Of a DNA stretch of 64,000 bases, positions 24,378 through 31,596 are shown one piece after another. The DNA is from an uncultured Akkermansia sp. GTDB taxonomy: Bacteria > Verrucomicrobiota > Verrucomicrobiia > Verrucomicrobiales > Akkermansiaceae. The stretch covers positions 40,467-104,466 of the forward strand of contig CAJKMG010000008.1 in the NCBI GenBank assembly GCA_905200945.1, read 5' to 3'. Each line of letters opens with the position of its first letter. Positions within the stretch are counted from its first letter, which is position 1. The translations under genes were made by a program, and so were the position numbers. The notes beneath the pieces were generated by a model, which had not been told where the DNA came from, ran no database searches, and was given only the letters and a program-made list of their open reading frames with translations.

Positions 24378-24623
24378 TTACGGCAGAAGGTTGATGGAAC
24401 GGGCCCGCTTGATTTCACGGGTTACCTTGCGGTGCATTTTGGCGGACAGCCCGGTCACACGGCGGGGAAGAATCTTGCCGGTTTCAGAGGTGAACTTGGA
24501 CAGAAAATCAGGGTTGAGCAGATTGACCTGATCCATCGGGATGTCGAGACGGCGGCGCGGCATCTGGCGATTGCACGTGCGGAAACGAATACGGCGTTCT
24601 ACAGTCTTGGGTTCAGTGGACAT
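24378..24623 (-). CDS. rpsR: 30S ribosomal protein S18
   Basis: The 81-residue protein has the S18 core: [15 protein letters not shown], then [44 protein letters not shown]. It sits on the 30S platform next to S6. The ATG at 24623 (MSTEPKTVE) is used; the longer frame to 24668 would overlap the rpmG region. It follows rpmG by 31 bases, a common ribosomal pair, and is followed by a terminator. Confidence 0.95.
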   Translation of the reverse strand: MSTEPKTVERRIRFRTCNRQMPRRRLDIPMDQVNLLNPDFLSKFTSETGKILPRRVTGLSAKMHRKVTREIKRARSINLLP

Positions 24624-24654
24624 AATAATAAAGATAATCGATAAGCCGAACCAG

Positions 24655-24828
24655 TTAACGCATTTCACGATGAAGCGTGCGGCGCTTCAGGAAAGGATTG
24701 TACTTAATCTTTTCCAGGCGACCGGGAGTACGCAGGCTTTTTTTATTGCGCGTGGTGACGTAGCGGGACGTAGGCTTTCCTTCGGCTTTGGCCTCGGTGC
24801 ATTCGAGGATGATGATGTCTCTTGGCAT
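24655..24828 (-). CDS. rpmG: 50S ribosomal protein L33
   Basis: This 57-residue gene encodes [18 protein letters not shown], then [11 protein letters not shown] and a C-terminal [20 protein letters not shown]. That is L33, a small protein of the 50S subunit near the tRNA exit site. It has a single Cys (residue 10), so it is the zinc-independent form without paired CxxC motifs. It lies between the DksA-like gene and rpsR, all on the minus strand. Confidence 0.93.
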   Translation of the reverse strand: MPRDIIILECTEAKAEGKPTSRYVTTRNKKSLRTPGRLEKIKYNPFLKRRTLHREMR

Positions 24829-24861
24829 GATGAAAATGTGTTACGGGGGAGGATTTATACA

Positions 24862-25686
24862 CTATTCTTCGTCATCGTCAAGAGAAACAGATAAATCTAC
24901 ATCATTTTGTCCTCCGGCAAAGCCCAGGGCCACTCTGGGACGGAACCTGGCATTCTGGCCTTTTTCCTTTTCCCACTGGGCCTGGCATTCCACGGTAAGC
25001 CGCGCAAAGGGGATGGCCTCCAGACGCAGAATGGGAATGACCTTGTATGACATTTCGCAGATGCCATATGTTCCGTTGTCAATGCGGGCGAGCGCCTGTT
25101 CGATTTCATACAGGCCGTCCTGCTCTTTGGAAAGCAGGCTGAGCGCAAAATCACGGTCATAGGCGTCACTGCCGGCATCCGCCTGGTGTTCCCCGGAGCC
25201 GGAAGCCTCACTGCCTTCCGGATGATTCCGGAGAGTATCGCGGGCCACGCCGCTCATGTTGTCCAGAGCCCTGTCGCGCAAGTCCAGCAGATGCTGGCGC
25301 TGCATCTGCACAAAAGGCTCCCATTCGGGGTTGGCGGCCAGTTCCGCCCTGGCGGCGGCAATGGCTTCCGCCTGTTCGTCCGTCAATTCATTTTTCGCGG
25401 GAGCGGGAACCGGGGCAACGGGAGCGGGAGCGGCTTTTTTAACCGGAGCCTTTCCGGCCGTTTTCGGCGCAGGCTTCTTTTCCATTTCAGCCGCGTCGGC
25501 GGCAGCCTTTTTGGCGGGCTTGGCGTCTTTTTCCGGTTCAGCCGCCTTTTTCCTGCAGCATTTCTTCTTGGCGGGAGCCTCCAGGTCTACAGCGGTCTTG
25601 CAATCGGACTTCCCGCAGGTCTTTTTCTTGGAAGCCGGGACTTCCTTGGCGACGGTCTTGCTATTGGTTTTCTTGGGAGTAGGCAT
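24862..25686 (-). CDS. DksA/TraR-family protein with a Lys/Ala/Pro-rich N-terminal extension and degenerate zinc finger
   Basis: The 274-residue protein has two parts. Residues 1 to about 105 are Lys, Ala and Pro rich (KKAAADAAEMEKK, KAPVKKAAPAPVAP), like a histone H1 tail, with four Cys (CGKSDC, CC). Residues about 115-274 form a DksA/TraR-type domain with a helical hairpin (VQMQRQHLLDLRDRALDN, LSLLSKEQDGLYEIEQAL) and the finger region NGTYGICEMSYKVIPILRLEAI. Only two of the four zinc cysteines remain. DksA proteins enter the RNA polymerase secondary channel and adjust initiation, often with ppGpp. Here, DNA binding by the tail may add to that. It lies 33 bases before rpmG on the same strand. 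Confidence 0.8.
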   Translation of the reverse strand: MPTPKKTNSKTVAKEVPASKKKTCGKSDCKTAVDLEAPAKKKCCRKKAAEPEKDAKPAKKAAADAAEMEKKPAPKTAGKAPVKKAAPAPVAPVPAPAKNELTDEQAEAIAAARAELAANPEWEPFVQMQRQHLLDLRDRALDNMSGVARDTLRNHPEGSEASGSGEHQADAGSDAYDRDFALSLLSKEQDGLYEIEQALARIDNGTYGICEMSYKVIPILRLEAIPFARLTVECQAQWEKEKGQNARFRPRVALGFAGGQNDVDLSVSLDDDEE

Positions 25687-25907
25687 AGGAGGTGTCTCTA
25701 TGGGCTAAGGTTGACAATATTTCACGAACAGAGGGCGGAACCCGCCCCGCTGACTAGACTATGAGACATTACAAACGCCCAAATGTTCATTCAAGAAAAT
25801 TCAGTTATGAAACAAGTCATTTTTCCCCTTCCCACACCCGTTATTTCCCTGTCGGGATTTTAGCGGAAACATACCTCTTTTAACCTTTTCAACGCCCGGT
25901 AAAATTC

Positions 25908-25913
25908 TATATT
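25908..25913 (+). promoter_or_regulatory. -10 box (TATATT) eight bases before the ROK kinase start
   Basis: TATATT ends eight bases before the ATG at 25922, with a weak TTTTCA 16 bases upstream as the -35 box. Transcription should start on the start codon. Confidence 0.4.
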
Positions 25914-25921
25914 GGCGTTAT

Positions 25922-26881
25922 ATGACAGCTTCAACCATTCCCTCCATCGGCATTGACTTCGGAGGCACCTCCATCAAAATGGGGGTCGTCAAGGGCGCGG
26001 AAGTAGTCGCCCACGCTCCTTCGATAGCCACTCAGGAATACGGCAATCCCGATCAGCTGATTGAAGCCATAGCCCAGTTCGTGAATATGCTGCGGCTGAA
26101 CCACCCGGAAGTGCAGGCCATCGGCATGGGAATGCCTGGGTTCGTCAATTTTTACCAGGGAACCGTTTACACGCTTACCAACGTTCCCGGCTGGAACAAT
26201 GTTCCGGTAAAGGACATGCTCCAGGCAGCCTGCGGACTGCCCGTATACGTGGAAAACGACGCCAACTGCATGGCTTATGCGGAATGGAAGCTGGGCGCCG
26301 GAAAAGGGAAAAGGCATCTGGTCTGCCTGACCCTCGGCACCGGCGTTGGCAGCGGCCTGATCGTGAACGGAGAACTTCTGCGCGGGGCTACCTGCTCCGC
26401 CGGGGAGCTGGGGCAGACGAGCATCGACTACCGGGGGCGACTGGGCCATTACGGCAACCGCGGCTCCCTGGAGGATTATGTGGGCAACAGGGAAATAGCT
26501 GCGGATGCACGCACGCTTTACGCCAGCCACGGCATTGACAAAGCCATTGTGGACTGCAACCCCATCGCTTTGGAACGGGCCGCATTGGCGGGTGATGAAG
26601 TGGCTGAACAAGTATGGCGGGACCTGGCCGTAAAACTCTCCTGCGCCCTGATGAATTGCTGCTATCTCCTGAACCCGGAAGCCATCATCATCGGCGGGGG
26701 CGTGGCCAAGGCCAAAACCCTGCTTTTCCAGCCCCTGCAGGAAATCATGAAAGCCCAGCTTGCCGCCCCTCTGGTGGAATACCTCGAAATCCTTCCCGCC
26801 CAGTTCGGTACGGAGGCGGGTATCCTGGGGGCCGCCCATCTGGCCCTCAACACCCACTTCGGAGAAACATTCCGGGCCTGA
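25922..26881 (+). CDS. ROK-family sugar kinase (glucokinase-like)
   Basis: The 319-residue protein has the ASKHA/ROK plan: IGIDFGGTSIKMGVV at the N-terminus (phosphate 1), YVENDANCMAYAEWKLGAGKGKRH near 110 with the catalytic Asp, LTLGTGVGSGLIVNGELL near 140 (phosphate 2), GELGQTSI, and IIIGGGVAKA near 260. It probably phosphorylates glucose or an N-acetylhexosamine with ATP in the cytoplasm. The ROK zinc signature CxCGxxGC is replaced by HYGNRGSLEDYV, so no zinc site is expected. The methyltransferase gene starts five bases on, suggesting one transcript. Confidence 0.88.
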   Translation: MTASTIPSIGIDFGGTSIKMGVVKGAEVVAHAPSIATQEYGNPDQLIEAIAQFVNMLRLNHPEVQAIGMGMPGFVNFYQGTVYTLTNVPGWNNVPVKDMLQAACGLPVYVENDANCMAYAEWKLGAGKGKRHLVCLTLGTGVGSGLIVNGELLRGATCSAGELGQTSIDYRGRLGHYGNRGSLEDYVGNREIAADARTLYASHGIDKAIVDCNPIALERAALAGDEVAEQVWRDLAVKLSCALMNCCYLLNPEAIIIGGGVAKAKTLLFQPLQEIMKAQLAAPLVEYLEILPAQFGTEAGILGAAHLALNTHFGETFRA

Positions 26882-26885
26882 TCTC

Positions 26886-27854
26886 GTGTCTTCCTCCCAA
26901 ATACTCAGACTCGCCCGCAAACTGGAATTGACGGCGGAACAGGAACGGGATTTTCTGGACGCCATGCAGGCCGGGAACCGTTCCAGAAGCGCGCTGGTCA
27001 TTACACCGAAGGCTCCGGAAGGCTACCGGCCGCCCCTGCCGGCAAAAAACACGCCGCAGGAATGGGGGCATTCCTCCATTCTGGAGCTCCCGCCGGGAGA
27101 GACAGAAACCAAACCCGGCTCCCTGCCGGATTACGAATGCGGCTATTACTATCCGCTGGATCTCTCGTCCGTCTGGGAAACGGCCCCTCTGGCGCATCTT
27201 CCGTTTCGCCCGGAACGCTGCCTGGACATGTGCGCGGCGCCGGGAGGGAAAAGCATTCTGGCGCAGACGAGGGTATTTCCCCAGGAGCATGTTTCCAACG
27301 AGGTGCATCCGAAGCGCTTGGGCATTCTGCGCCACAACCTGCTTCGCTGCGGCTTCACCAATCTGTACACCCAGCGCCTGCGCCCGGACCAGTGGGCGGA
27401 GATGGCCCCCGAGTGTTTCGACCTCATCCTGGCGGACGCCCCGTGCAGCGGGCAGTCCCTGCTGGCTAAAGGCATTCCCAACCCCGGCTGTTTCAATTCC
27501 TCCGTCACCGGAGGGAATGCCAAGCGGCAGCGGGGCATTCTGCTGGCCGCCCTCCGGTGCCTAGCTCCCGGCGGCTTCCTGCTGTACACTACATGCACCT
27601 ACGCTCCGGAGGAAAATGAACGCAATGTTCTGTACCTGCTGAAGCGCCATCCGGATCTTCACACCGTAACCGTGCCGGAGCTGGAACATTACCGTTCCTC
27701 CCTGACGCAGGAAGCCTGCTACCGGCTCATGCCCTTCCACGGAGCGGGAGCGGGCGGTTTCACCTGCCTTCTGCGCAAGGACGGAAACCATTCTCTCCCG
27801 CCTTCCCTGCCGGATGCATTGAAGGCATGGCCCATTCACTCCATGAATTGCTGA
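26886..27854 (+). CDS. RNA (cytosine-5) methyltransferase, RsmB/RsmF (NOL1/NOP2/Sun) family
   Basis: This SAM-dependent enzyme has the motif I segment LDMCAAPGGKSIL near residue 115, DLILADAPCSGQSLL near 182 with the release cysteine of motif IV, and LLYTTCTYAPEENERNV near 235 with the catalytic motif VI cysteine. It methylates C5 of cytosine in rRNA or tRNA; the target is not clear because no PUA or NusB-like domain is present. The GTG at 26886 is used, as the open frame upstream runs inside the ROK gene in another frame and looks meaningless. It is 322 residues from that start. Confidence 0.88.
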   Translation: MSSSQILRLARKLELTAEQERDFLDAMQAGNRSRSALVITPKAPEGYRPPLPAKNTPQEWGHSSILELPPGETETKPGSLPDYECGYYYPLDLSSVWETAPLAHLPFRPERCLDMCAAPGGKSILAQTRVFPQEHVSNEVHPKRLGILRHNLLRCGFTNLYTQRLRPDQWAEMAPECFDLILADAPCSGQSLLAKGIPNPGCFNSSVTGGNAKRQRGILLAALRCLAPGGFLLYTTCTYAPEENERNVLYLLKRHPDLHTVTVPELEHYRSSLTQEACYRLMPFHGAGAGGFTCLLRKDGNHSLPPSLPDALKAWPIHSMNC

Positions 27855-27860
27855 AAAAAG

Positions 27861-28370
27861 ATGAAGATAGGCATTTTTTCCGACTTGCACGACCGAACAG
27901 ACCATCTGGAGCCAGCCATGCACCGGATGCGCCTGCTGGGCTGCGGACATTTCATCTTCCTGGGCGACTGCACCACCCCCGAGAGTTTCCGGCGCCTGCT
28001 GGAGCTGACGGAGGACTTTCCTCTGGACGCCGTTCCGGGCAACAATGACTACGACGTGGAAACCATGCGGCGGATAGCCGCCAGTTCCCCGGCGGCGCGC
28101 CTGCACCCGGAACATGCCCTTATCACCCGGTACGGCATGAAACTTTCCCTCTCCCATTACCCAAAATACGCCTTGCGGGAAGCGCGCAGCGGAAACGCAG
28201 ACGCCGCCCTGTACGGCCATACCCACCAGGCCGTGAGCGAAAGATGCGGCGGCTGCCTGCTGGCCAATCCCGGAGAACTCCAGGGCAGAACCGGACGCAT
28301 CGGCTTCGGCGTCCTGGATACGGAAACCCGCATCATCAACCTGCATAACCTGGACTTTCACGCCCCATGA
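27861..28370 (+). CDS. YfcE-type metallophosphoesterase
   Basis: The 169-residue calcineurin-like phosphoesterase has the metal ligands in order: FSDLHD (Asp8, His10), FLGDCTTPESF near 35, VPGNNDYD near 60, SHYPK near 95 and YGHTHQ near 118. These match the MJ0936/YfcE group of small metal-dependent phosphodiesterases. The physiological substrate is unknown. The gene starts six bases after the methyltransferase and its stop overlaps the ATG of the next Nudix gene, so the four genes from the ROK kinase on probably form one operon. Confidence 0.88.
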   Translation: MKIGIFSDLHDRTDHLEPAMHRMRLLGCGHFIFLGDCTTPESFRRLLELTEDFPLDAVPGNNDYDVETMRRIAASSPAARLHPEHALITRYGMKLSLSHYPKYALREARSGNADAALYGHTHQAVSERCGGCLLANPGELQGRTGRIGFGVLDTETRIINLHNLDFHAP

Positions 28371-28774
28371 ATACGCTGGACGTCTGCTGTGCCCTGATTG
28401 AACTGCCCGCCGCACGAGGCCCTCTTCTTCTGGGCGCCAAAAAGAAAACGGGGCAGTCCAACGGGCTTCTTTACGAATTCCCCGGCGGAAAAGTGGAACC
28501 AGGGGAGAATGCCCGGCATGCCGTCATACGGGAAATACGGGAAGAACTGGGATGCACCGTCTTCCCCGTCCGCATGCTCACCCCCGTACGGCACCGGGAG
28601 CCCGAACGCGTTATCCGCCTTATCCCTTTTCTGTGCCGTCTGGAACTTTGCGCCCTGCCCCGGCCCCTGGAACATGAAAACCTGGGGTTCTTCTCCCGCC
28701 GTACGCTGGAAGAACTGCCCTGGGCGCCAGCGGACCGCCTTGTGTTAAAGGAATGGCTGGAAGAACACCGCTGA
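28367..28774 (+). CDS. MutT-like Nudix hydrolase
   Basis: The 135-residue protein has the Nudix box at about 40-62 (GGKVEPGENARHAVIREIREELG) preceded by NGLLYEFPGGK, the usual MutT arrangement. The C-terminal half keeps EHENLGFFS and LPWAPADRLVLKEW, as in MutT enzymes that pick 8-oxo-dGTP. It starts with a four-base overlap (ATGA) with the phosphoesterase. It is the shorter, typical bacterial type, unlike the MTH1-like protein at 1764-2267. Confidence 0.9.
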   Translation: MNTLDVCCALIELPAARGPLLLGAKKKTGQSNGLLYEFPGGKVEPGENARHAVIREIREELGCTVFPVRMLTPVRHREPERVIRLIPFLCRLELCALPRPLEHENLGFFSRRTLEELPWAPADRLVLKEWLEEHR

Positions 28775-28848
28775 AAGCAGCATTCCTTTCAAACTCAATC
28801 GCTCCACGGGAAAGTCCCGTCCATGTCTGAAAAGATTGCAAAAACACC

Positions 28849-28877
28849 TTGGAACATTCCTTCCCATGAGGTATACA
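28849..28877 (+). promoter_or_regulatory. Sigma-70 promoter of the probable 6S RNA
   Basis: TTGGAA (28849-28854), a 17-base spacer and TATACA (28872-28877) point to a transcription start near 28884. That is just before the closing helix of the RNA. Confidence 0.65.
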
Positions 28878-28883
28878 AGGCGG

Positions 28884-29070
28884 TGGCTGCTGCACTCGTC
28901 ATCACCTGGCAAAGTGGCCCGGACCGATATTACAACCTAATGGGGGCAGCCCCGACGCAGGGCTGACTACGTCCTATACCGGAAAAGTCAAAACAGCGGC
29001 GGAAGTCCCCGCTCTATTGAGGCACGGGAACGTGGCTCACAGCCAGAGACGGTGCAGCGGTGTCTTTTTT
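28884..29070 (+). ncRNA. ssrS: Probable 6S RNA
   Basis: A gene-free stretch of about 187 bases has a promoter and a T-run end. Its ends pair: GCTGCAC (28889-28895) with GTGCAGC (29052-29058), GTC (28898-28900) with GAC (29048-29050), and CTGGC (28906-28910) with GCCAG (29042-29046). This makes a long closed rod. On the 5' side of the middle is GGCCCGGACCGATATTACA, similar in place and wording to the E. coli 6S template strand (CCTGAGCCGATATTTCA). Shorter hairpins (CAGCCC/GGGCTG at 28947-28965; AGCGG/CCGCT) form the distal arm. 6S RNA mimics an open promoter and holds the housekeeping RNA polymerase in stationary phase. The call rests on structure, length and this similarity; no covariance search was possible. 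Confidence 0.6.
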
Positions 29071-29390
29071 CCATCACCTGAATCCAGAAAGCTCGTTCTT
29101 TCAACGTTTCTCCCTTCCTTGAGTCCGCAGGTCAGCCGGGATTCCCCGCTTGGGCGACATTACTCCTTTCGGGGTTAACCGCCTTTCCCCGCCTCTTTTC
29201 CCCCGCAGCCAGTTGCAGGCACGTAGAAGCCATTCCCGCTCCTTCCGCTACGGGGCAAGAAGGAAGAAGAGCAAAAACGCAATATTATTAGTTAATAAAC
29301 AGCAACTGTTAACAAACATAATAATCCCTTAGACATTTCCGGAAATCATGATAGGATTACGCTCTGCCGCGGAAAAGTTTTTAACATCCG
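29071..29390. other. Intergenic region between the 6S RNA and macA
   Basis: These 320 bases hold no supportable gene. An imperfect dyad around AACAG-CAA-CTGTT (29298-29310) lies about 80 bases before the macA promoter. The stretch 29270-29345 is AT-rich. Confidence 0.4.
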
Positions 29391-29420
29391 TGCAACTTTT
29401 TCATTATTGCGAAGTATAAT
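29391..29420 (+). promoter_or_regulatory. Promoter of the macAB-outer membrane factor operon, leaderless layout
   Basis: TATAAT (29415-29420) is a perfect -10 box; TGCAAC lies 18 bases upstream. The GTG start at 29427 is six bases after the -10 box, so the mRNA should begin at the start codon. No later start is possible without losing the membrane anchor. Confidence 0.6.
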
Positions 29421-29426
29421 ATAGTC

Positions 29427-30824
29427 GTGAAGGGATTCATCAAACTCATCATCGTCATTGCCGTTCTCGGAGGCATCTGGTTTGCCTGGGAACAGTGGAA
29501 AGGAAATGAAGCCATCCAGGTGGATTACCAGACAGAACCTCTTGCAAAAGGAGACCTGATGATCACCATCGAAGCAACCGGCGTCACGGAGCCTGATGAA
29601 CTGGTAGATGTAGGCGCCCAGGTCAGCGGAATCATCATGGAGTTCGGCAAGGACCTGAACGGCAAGGTGGTGGATTATTCCAGCCCTGTAAAAGCCGGTC
29701 AGATGCTCGCGGAAATCGACAAGCTTCCCGTGCAGCTGGACGTTCAGAGGGAGGAAGCCTCCAAAGCACAGGCCATTGCCGGAATCGCCCGCGCCAAGGC
29801 GGACATCCAGCAGGCCAAAGCCAAGCACCAGCAGGCCAGGCTGGACCGGGAACGCGCGGAAAAGCTGGGGCCGGGGGATGCCCTGTCCAAATCCAGCTAC
29901 GACCAGTATATTGCAGATGAAGAAACCGCCCGCGCCAACGTAGCCGTGGCGGAAGCCTCCCTGCAGGAAGCGGAAGCCTCCCTGAAACAGGCGGAAGCCG
30001 CGCTGAAAAAGGAAATGCGCAACCTGGAATACACCACCATCAAGTCCCCCGTGGACGGCGTCGTGGTCAAACGACTGGTCAACATAGGCCAAACAGTGGT
30101 TTCCAGCATGAGCGCCTCCAGCCTGTTTTACATCGCCACAGACCTTTCCAAGCTGAAAATTTGGGCCGCTGTGAACGAGGCGGACATCGGCAGCATCCGC
30201 AAGGGGCAGGAGGTATTGTTCACCGTAGACGCTTTCGCCGGCCGCAAATTCAAGGGAACGGTGGACAAGATACGGCTGGACGCAACCATGACGTCCAATG
30301 TAGTCACTTACATCGTGGACATTGATGTACCCAATCCGGACAAACTTCTTATCCCCTATCTGACGGCCAATGTCCAATTCGTGGTGGAGGACATACGAAA
30401 CGCTTTCCTCGTTTCCAATGCGGCCCTCCGCTTCCGCCCGGAACCGGAACTGGTCAGCGCTGAACAAAAAGCGGCCTTTGACCGGATGCAGCCGGAGCTG
30501 GTCGCCCCCGTCCGGGACGGTCAGAAGAAAAAAGCCGTGGTTTGGGAATTGCGGGACAATCTTCTTTATCCCCACCTGGTCACCAAAGGGGAAAGCAACG
30601 GCATGCTGACGGCCATTGCGGGAGAAACGCTCCGGGAAGGAATGGAAATCGTCTCTACGGCGCAGATATTGAACCGCTCCGACAGTTCGGAGAACGGTTC
30701 TTCCGCATCCGCCGGCGGGGAAAATCCGTTCGCGCCCAAGATGCCCCCGCGCCGCAAGCCGAGCACAGGCAACACGAAAACGCCAGCCTCGGCTGGAAAT
30801 GACGGCCCGCCCCCGCCTCCCTAA
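29427..30824 (+). CDS. macA: MacA-like periplasmic adaptor (membrane fusion protein)
   Basis: The 465-residue adaptor links an inner-membrane ABC transporter to an outer-membrane channel. A single anchor helix (LIIVIAVLGGIWFAW, 6-22) is followed by a beta domain (VTEPDELVDVGAQVSG), a long helical hairpin rich in Ala, Glu and Gln (about 105-210), the lipoyl half-motif TIKSPVDGVVVKRLVNIGQTV, and beta-barrel and membrane-proximal domains. This is the MacA/HlyD layout. The C-terminus ends in a Pro-rich tail (PPPPP) absent from E. coli MacA. The start is GTG. ATPase, permease and channel genes follow on the same strand. Confidence 0.88.
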   Translation: MKGFIKLIIVIAVLGGIWFAWEQWKGNEAIQVDYQTEPLAKGDLMITIEATGVTEPDELVDVGAQVSGIIMEFGKDLNGKVVDYSSPVKAGQMLAEIDKLPVQLDVQREEASKAQAIAGIARAKADIQQAKAKHQQARLDRERAEKLGPGDALSKSSYDQYIADEETARANVAVAEASLQEAEASLKQAEAALKKEMRNLEYTTIKSPVDGVVVKRLVNIGQTVVSSMSASSLFYIATDLSKLKIWAAVNEADIGSIRKGQEVLFTVDAFAGRKFKGTVDKIRLDATMTSNVVTYIVDIDVPNPDKLLIPYLTANVQFVVEDIRNAFLVSNAALRFRPEPELVSAEQKAAFDRMQPELVAPVRDGQKKKAVVWELRDNLLYPHLVTKGESNGMLTAIAGETLREGMEIVSTAQILNRSDSSENGSSASAGGENPFAPKMPPRRKPSTGNTKTPASAGNDGPPPPP

Positions 30825-30891
30825 CTCCGGGAGAACGCCCTCATTCGACCTCTTAACCATTCTTTTTTACCGCATCAAGCATTCCAACAAC

Positions 30892-31596
30892 GTGATTCGC
30901 TTACGTGACATAACCAAGGTGTACCACTTGGGAGAAATAGACCTTCAAGTGCTCAAGGGCATCACCCTGGATATCAACGAGGGGGAATTCGTCTCCCTCA
31001 CGGGGGCTTCCGGTTCAGGAAAATCCACCCTGATGAATATCCTGGGCTGTCTGGACCGTCCAACCTCAGGCCATTACTATATTGCCGGGGAAGACGTCGC
31101 CAAATTCAACGCCGCAGAGCGCGCCACGCTCCGGAACAAGCGCATCGGATTCGTCTTCCAGAACTTTAACCTGCTCTCCCGTACCACGGCCCTGGAAAAC
31201 GTGATGATGCCTGCCGTATATGCCCACCCTGCCCTCAGCATGAAAGCCATGCGCGAACGTTCCATGGAATTGCTGAATTTGGTTGGGCTTTCCGACCGCA
31301 TGGACCACACCCCGGCCCAGCTTTCCGGCGGGCAGCAGCAGCGCGTAGCCATTGCCCGCTCCCTCATCAATAACCCCAGCATCCTGCTGGCGGACGAACC
31401 AACGGGAAACCTGGACTCCACCACCTCCAAGGAAGTGCTGCACATGTTCAAGGACCTGAACCGCCAACAGGGAATCACAGTCATCCTGGTGACGCACGAC
31501 CCCAAAATAGCCGCCTTCACGGACAGGGCCATCAACATGGCGGACGGCCTTATCTGCGAAGGGATTTCCGATATGCTTAGCAAGGACGACGTATGA
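30892..31596 (+). CDS. MacB-type ABC transporter ATPase
   Basis: The ATPase has Walker A GASGSGKST, the Q-loop VFQNFNLL, the signature LSGGQQQR and Walker B ILLADEPTGNLD, with a D-loop and the switch His in LVTHDP. It belongs to the LolD/MacB group that drives mechanotransmission rather than ordinary import. From the GTG at 30892 (MIRLRDITKVYHLGE) it has 234 residues, the normal length; the frame is open back to 30799, but that would overlap the macA tail. In E. coli this domain is fused to the permease, whereas here it is separate. Its stop overlaps the permease ATG by four bases. Confidence 0.9.
   Translation: MIRLRDITKVYHLGEIDLQVLKGITLDINEGEFVSLTGASGSGKSTLMNILGCLDRPTSGHYYIAGEDVAKFNAAERATLRNKRIGFVFQNFNLLSRTTALENVMMPAVYAHPALSMKAMRERSMELLNLVGLSDRMDHTPAQLSGGQQQRVAIARSLINNPSILLADEPTGNLDSTTSKEVLHMFKDLNRQQGITVILVTHDPKIAAFTDRAINMADGLICEGISDMLSKDDV

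Noticed and set aside
28806..28820. ACGGGA-AAG-TCCCGT hairpin as a terminator after the Nudix gene
   Set aside because: No T-run follows it; it may be a chance hairpin.
29298..29310. AACAG-CAA-CTGTT dyad as a macA operator
   Set aside because: It is short, occurs once, and lies about 80 bases before the predicted promoter.
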